Made by a program: the position numbers and the translations under genes. From Paludibacteraceae bacterium (GTDB lineage Bacteria; Bacteroidota; Bacteroidia; Bacteroidales; Paludibacteraceae), in assembly GCA_016297215.1 (NCBI GenBank), contig JAEDGZ010000011.1, positions 1-64,000 on the forward strand: DNA of 64,000 bases, read 5' to 3'. Below, in pieces: positions 62,631 through 64,000 of this stretch; positions within the stretch are counted from its first letter, which is position 1, and each line of letters opens with the position of its first letter. The notes below the pieces were generated by a model. That model was not told where the DNA came from, ran no database searches, and worked only from the letters and a program-made list of their open reading frames with translations.

Positions 62631-62668
62631 GTAATTTACGATTTACGAATTACGATTTACGAATTACT
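62631..62668 (+). repeat. 7-nt tandem array (ACGATTT/ACGAATT)
   Basis: Same units as the array at 9227. It fills the gap between two minus-strand genes and supplies the last codons of pcp. Confidence 0.85.
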
Positions 62669-63285
62669 ATTTTCCCCACCTGCGAGAGACCCACGTCCCC
62701 AGTACTGCGTACCCTGATATTTAAGGCAGCTTTTATTGCCTCTGCCATTGATGATACTGATAAACACTCATCGGAAGGCAGGTGGATAAACACGGCTTTT
62801 GTAGGCAGATGACGGTTCGCGATTTCGTCCAACGCGGCATAATATACAGCATTGCAGACATAAGTACCCGCTGAGTTGCTTATTTTGCAAGGGTTCCTTG
62901 TATCACGGATAGCAGCCAACATTTGCTTGATAGGCGCATTAGAGAAATACGCTGTTGGAGAATCACTTCTAATGGGTATATCGGTCGGACAAAACCCGTT
63001 GTTGTCATTCTGCGCGGCGTCCATCAGGTTGATGGCAACGCGCTCTACGCAAATCTCTTGGCGAGCCCATGCTACGCCCAACATGATTACCTCGTCAAAA
63101 TGCATCATCTGTGTGCGTATCCATTCCGTAGCGGGCAGATAGGCTACGGGCAGAATCCGAGTACTCAGTTCGATTCCCGCAAAAGACTCCTTCTCAAGCA
63201 ACGATACTACTTCTTGAGACGGATTGGTATCTCTTGTCCCAAACGGCTCAAAACCCGTCAGCAGTAACCTATGAGGAGTAGCCAT
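62650..63285 (-). CDS. pcp: Pyroglutamyl-peptidase I
   Basis: A 211-residue cysteine peptidase (family C15) that removes N-terminal pyroglutamate. Start LLLTGFEPFGTRDTNPSQEV, catalytic E81 in ICVERVA, C144 in SNSAGTYVCNAVYY and H168 in KAVFIHLPSDE are all visible. The last 20 residues or so (from VRSTGD on) are encoded by a degenerate REP copy (62677-62702) and the heptamer array, so the native C-terminus has been replaced by repeat-derived sequence. The catalytic core is intact. Its start overlaps the end of the upstream gene by 17 nt. Confidence 0.92.
   Translation of the reverse strand: MATPHRLLLTGFEPFGTRDTNPSQEVVSLLEKESFAGIELSTRILPVAYLPATEWIRTQMMHFDEVIMLGVAWARQEICVERVAINLMDAAQNDNNGFCPTDIPIRSDSPTAYFSNAPIKQMLAAIRDTRNPCKISNSAGTYVCNAVYYAALDEIANRHLPTKAVFIHLPSDECLSVSSMAEAIKAALNIRVRSTGDVGLSQVGKIVIRKS
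62677..62702 (-). repeat. Degenerate REP-like copy 9 at the pcp 3' end
   Basis: CACCTGCGAGAGACCCACG then TCCCCAGTA. One arm is weakened but the flank is typical. It is translated as part of pcp. Confidence 0.55.
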
Positions 63286-63994
63286 CGTATGCAGTATCTT
63301 TTATTTTCATCTCCGGAGAGATAGTGTATTCTGTATGGAGGATATTGCTATGAATCTCCTTTGCCAAATCCTCTGCAATCTGCATAGCGCGCATATCCCA
63401 GCAGGTTACGCTCCATGCAATACGCAGCGTAACGGCATTCACTTTTGTATCCAGATGGCGGCAGAAGAGCGTAGTTGCTGTATTGTTATGGTAGCGCTGT
63501 TTGTCGGCTTGCAAGTGGTATTTCTCTTCCAATAGTTGTGAGAACGATTGGTAGAACGCCTCAAAACTTTCTTTGTCGTTGAGGGTGATGTTCGGGTCAT
63601 TGTAGGTCTCATCGCCCTTTGCCGCACCATAGCCAAAGTGGAATTGGGTAGGGTATTCCGGTTCGTTGGCACCGCTGGCAGCCATGGGAACAAACGCCCA
63701 ATGGTCTTCTGCGCATAGCAGACGATTGAGGTCGTCCATACATTCCTGCTGGTTGGGTGCCAACTGATCGGGTTTGTATTGATAGAAGGTTCTATAGGGG
63801 CGTTCCTCCCCCAACTCACGGCATACGAAATTGAAGCCGCCCATTTTCGCCAAATAGTAGCCCCACCATCCTGTGATGGGGTCTATCGAACCGGTTGGGA
63901 CAAAGATGGTAACCTTGCTGCCGCGGTCAATACATTGCCCATAAGGCGTATTCAAGACATAATGCTCTACCGCCAACTTATCTTGCGGGTGCAT
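63269..63994 (-). CDS. Unknown soluble protein at window edge
   Basis: A 241-residue frame starting at ATG 63994; the true start may lie beyond the window since the frame is open to the edge. No signal peptide is seen. The sequence has a Trp/Gly-rich N-terminal part (VPTGSIDPITGWWGYYLAKMGGFNF) and acidic stretches, with no motif I can assign. It overlaps the pcp start by 17 nt, so the two are probably cotranslated. Whether it is an enzyme cannot be told. Confidence 0.55.
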   Translation of the reverse strand: MHPQDKLAVEHYVLNTPYGQCIDRGSKVTIFVPTGSIDPITGWWGYYLAKMGGFNFVCRELGEERPYRTFYQYKPDQLAPNQQECMDDLNRLLCAEDHWAFVPMAASGANEPEYPTQFHFGYGAAKGDETYNDPNITLNDKESFEAFYQSFSQLLEEKYHLQADKQRYHNNTATTLFCRHLDTKVNAVTLRIAWSVTCWDMRAMQIAEDLAKEIHSNILHTEYTISPEMKIKDTAYDGYSS

Positions 63995-64000
63995 CTCCGC

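Overview
The window looks like a chromosomal segment of an uncultured member of the Bacteroidales. The evidence is a SusC/SusD pair, type IX secretion (T9SS) C-terminal tails, many promoters of the Bacteroidetes form TTTG-N20-TAnnTTTG, a fused DAHP synthase/chorismate mutase, DUF4491 and ISAon1-type transposon debris. No rRNA, tRNA or CRISPR array was seen.

Layout. (1) 1-558 is the 3' end of a secreted protein, closed by a hairpin terminator. (2) 806-7690 is an accessory island bounded by two transposon remnants: a 498-bp ISAon1-derived element with 37-bp inverted ends, and an IS30 fragment. It carries a WYL regulator, a DEDDh exonuclease, two unknown proteins, a PD-(D/E)XK nuclease, and a 621-residue fusion of ADP-ribosylglycohydrolase, a macro-like domain and a second PD-(D/E)XK-like domain. 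It also holds a scrambled ADP-ribosylglycohydrolase::Nudix remnant. This is the best candidate for an undescribed, possibly anti-phage, system. (3) 7852-26582 is mostly core: gdhA, DUF4491, the nusB-yajC-ybbR-DegT-DAHP synthase operon, an acetyltransferase, an esterase, a glycosyltransferase, rplS, a META lipoprotein, a PL9-like pectate lyase, a hemerythrin-LuxR regulator and ettA. (4) 27075-59141 is one long same-strand beta-1,3-glucan (laminarin-type) utilisation locus: SusC, SusD, glycan-binding lipoproteins, three GH16, a GH128, a GPH symporter, a clan GH-Q phosphorylase, GH30, GH3, then a run of secreted adhesin-like proteins with discoidin (F5/8C), Fn3 and unrecognised repeated domains. 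(5) 59465-62278 is a membrane-spanning propeller/LuxR regulator, the likely local regulator. (6) 62351-64000 holds a PH-like protein, pyroglutamyl peptidase and an edge gene.

How it works together (inference from families): outer-membrane and surface enzymes cut beta-1,3/1,6-glucan, SusCD imports oligosaccharides, GH3/GH30 trim them, the GPH transporter moves them across the inner membrane, and the phosphorylase releases glucose 1-phosphate.

The most striking sequence-level signals are repeats. Short tandem arrays with unit lengths of 7, 9 or 11 nt occur at about a dozen loci. A REP-like palindrome (core GACGCAGGCGTCTCGCCTGC) occurs at about nine, often touching a tandem array. Several of these are translated: inside GH3, in the META lipoprotein linker, and at the C-termini of Pcp and the glycosyltransferase. 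The SusC gene as given is out of frame with its own start because of an eight-C run in the signal-peptide region, so it is either phase-variable or an assembly error.
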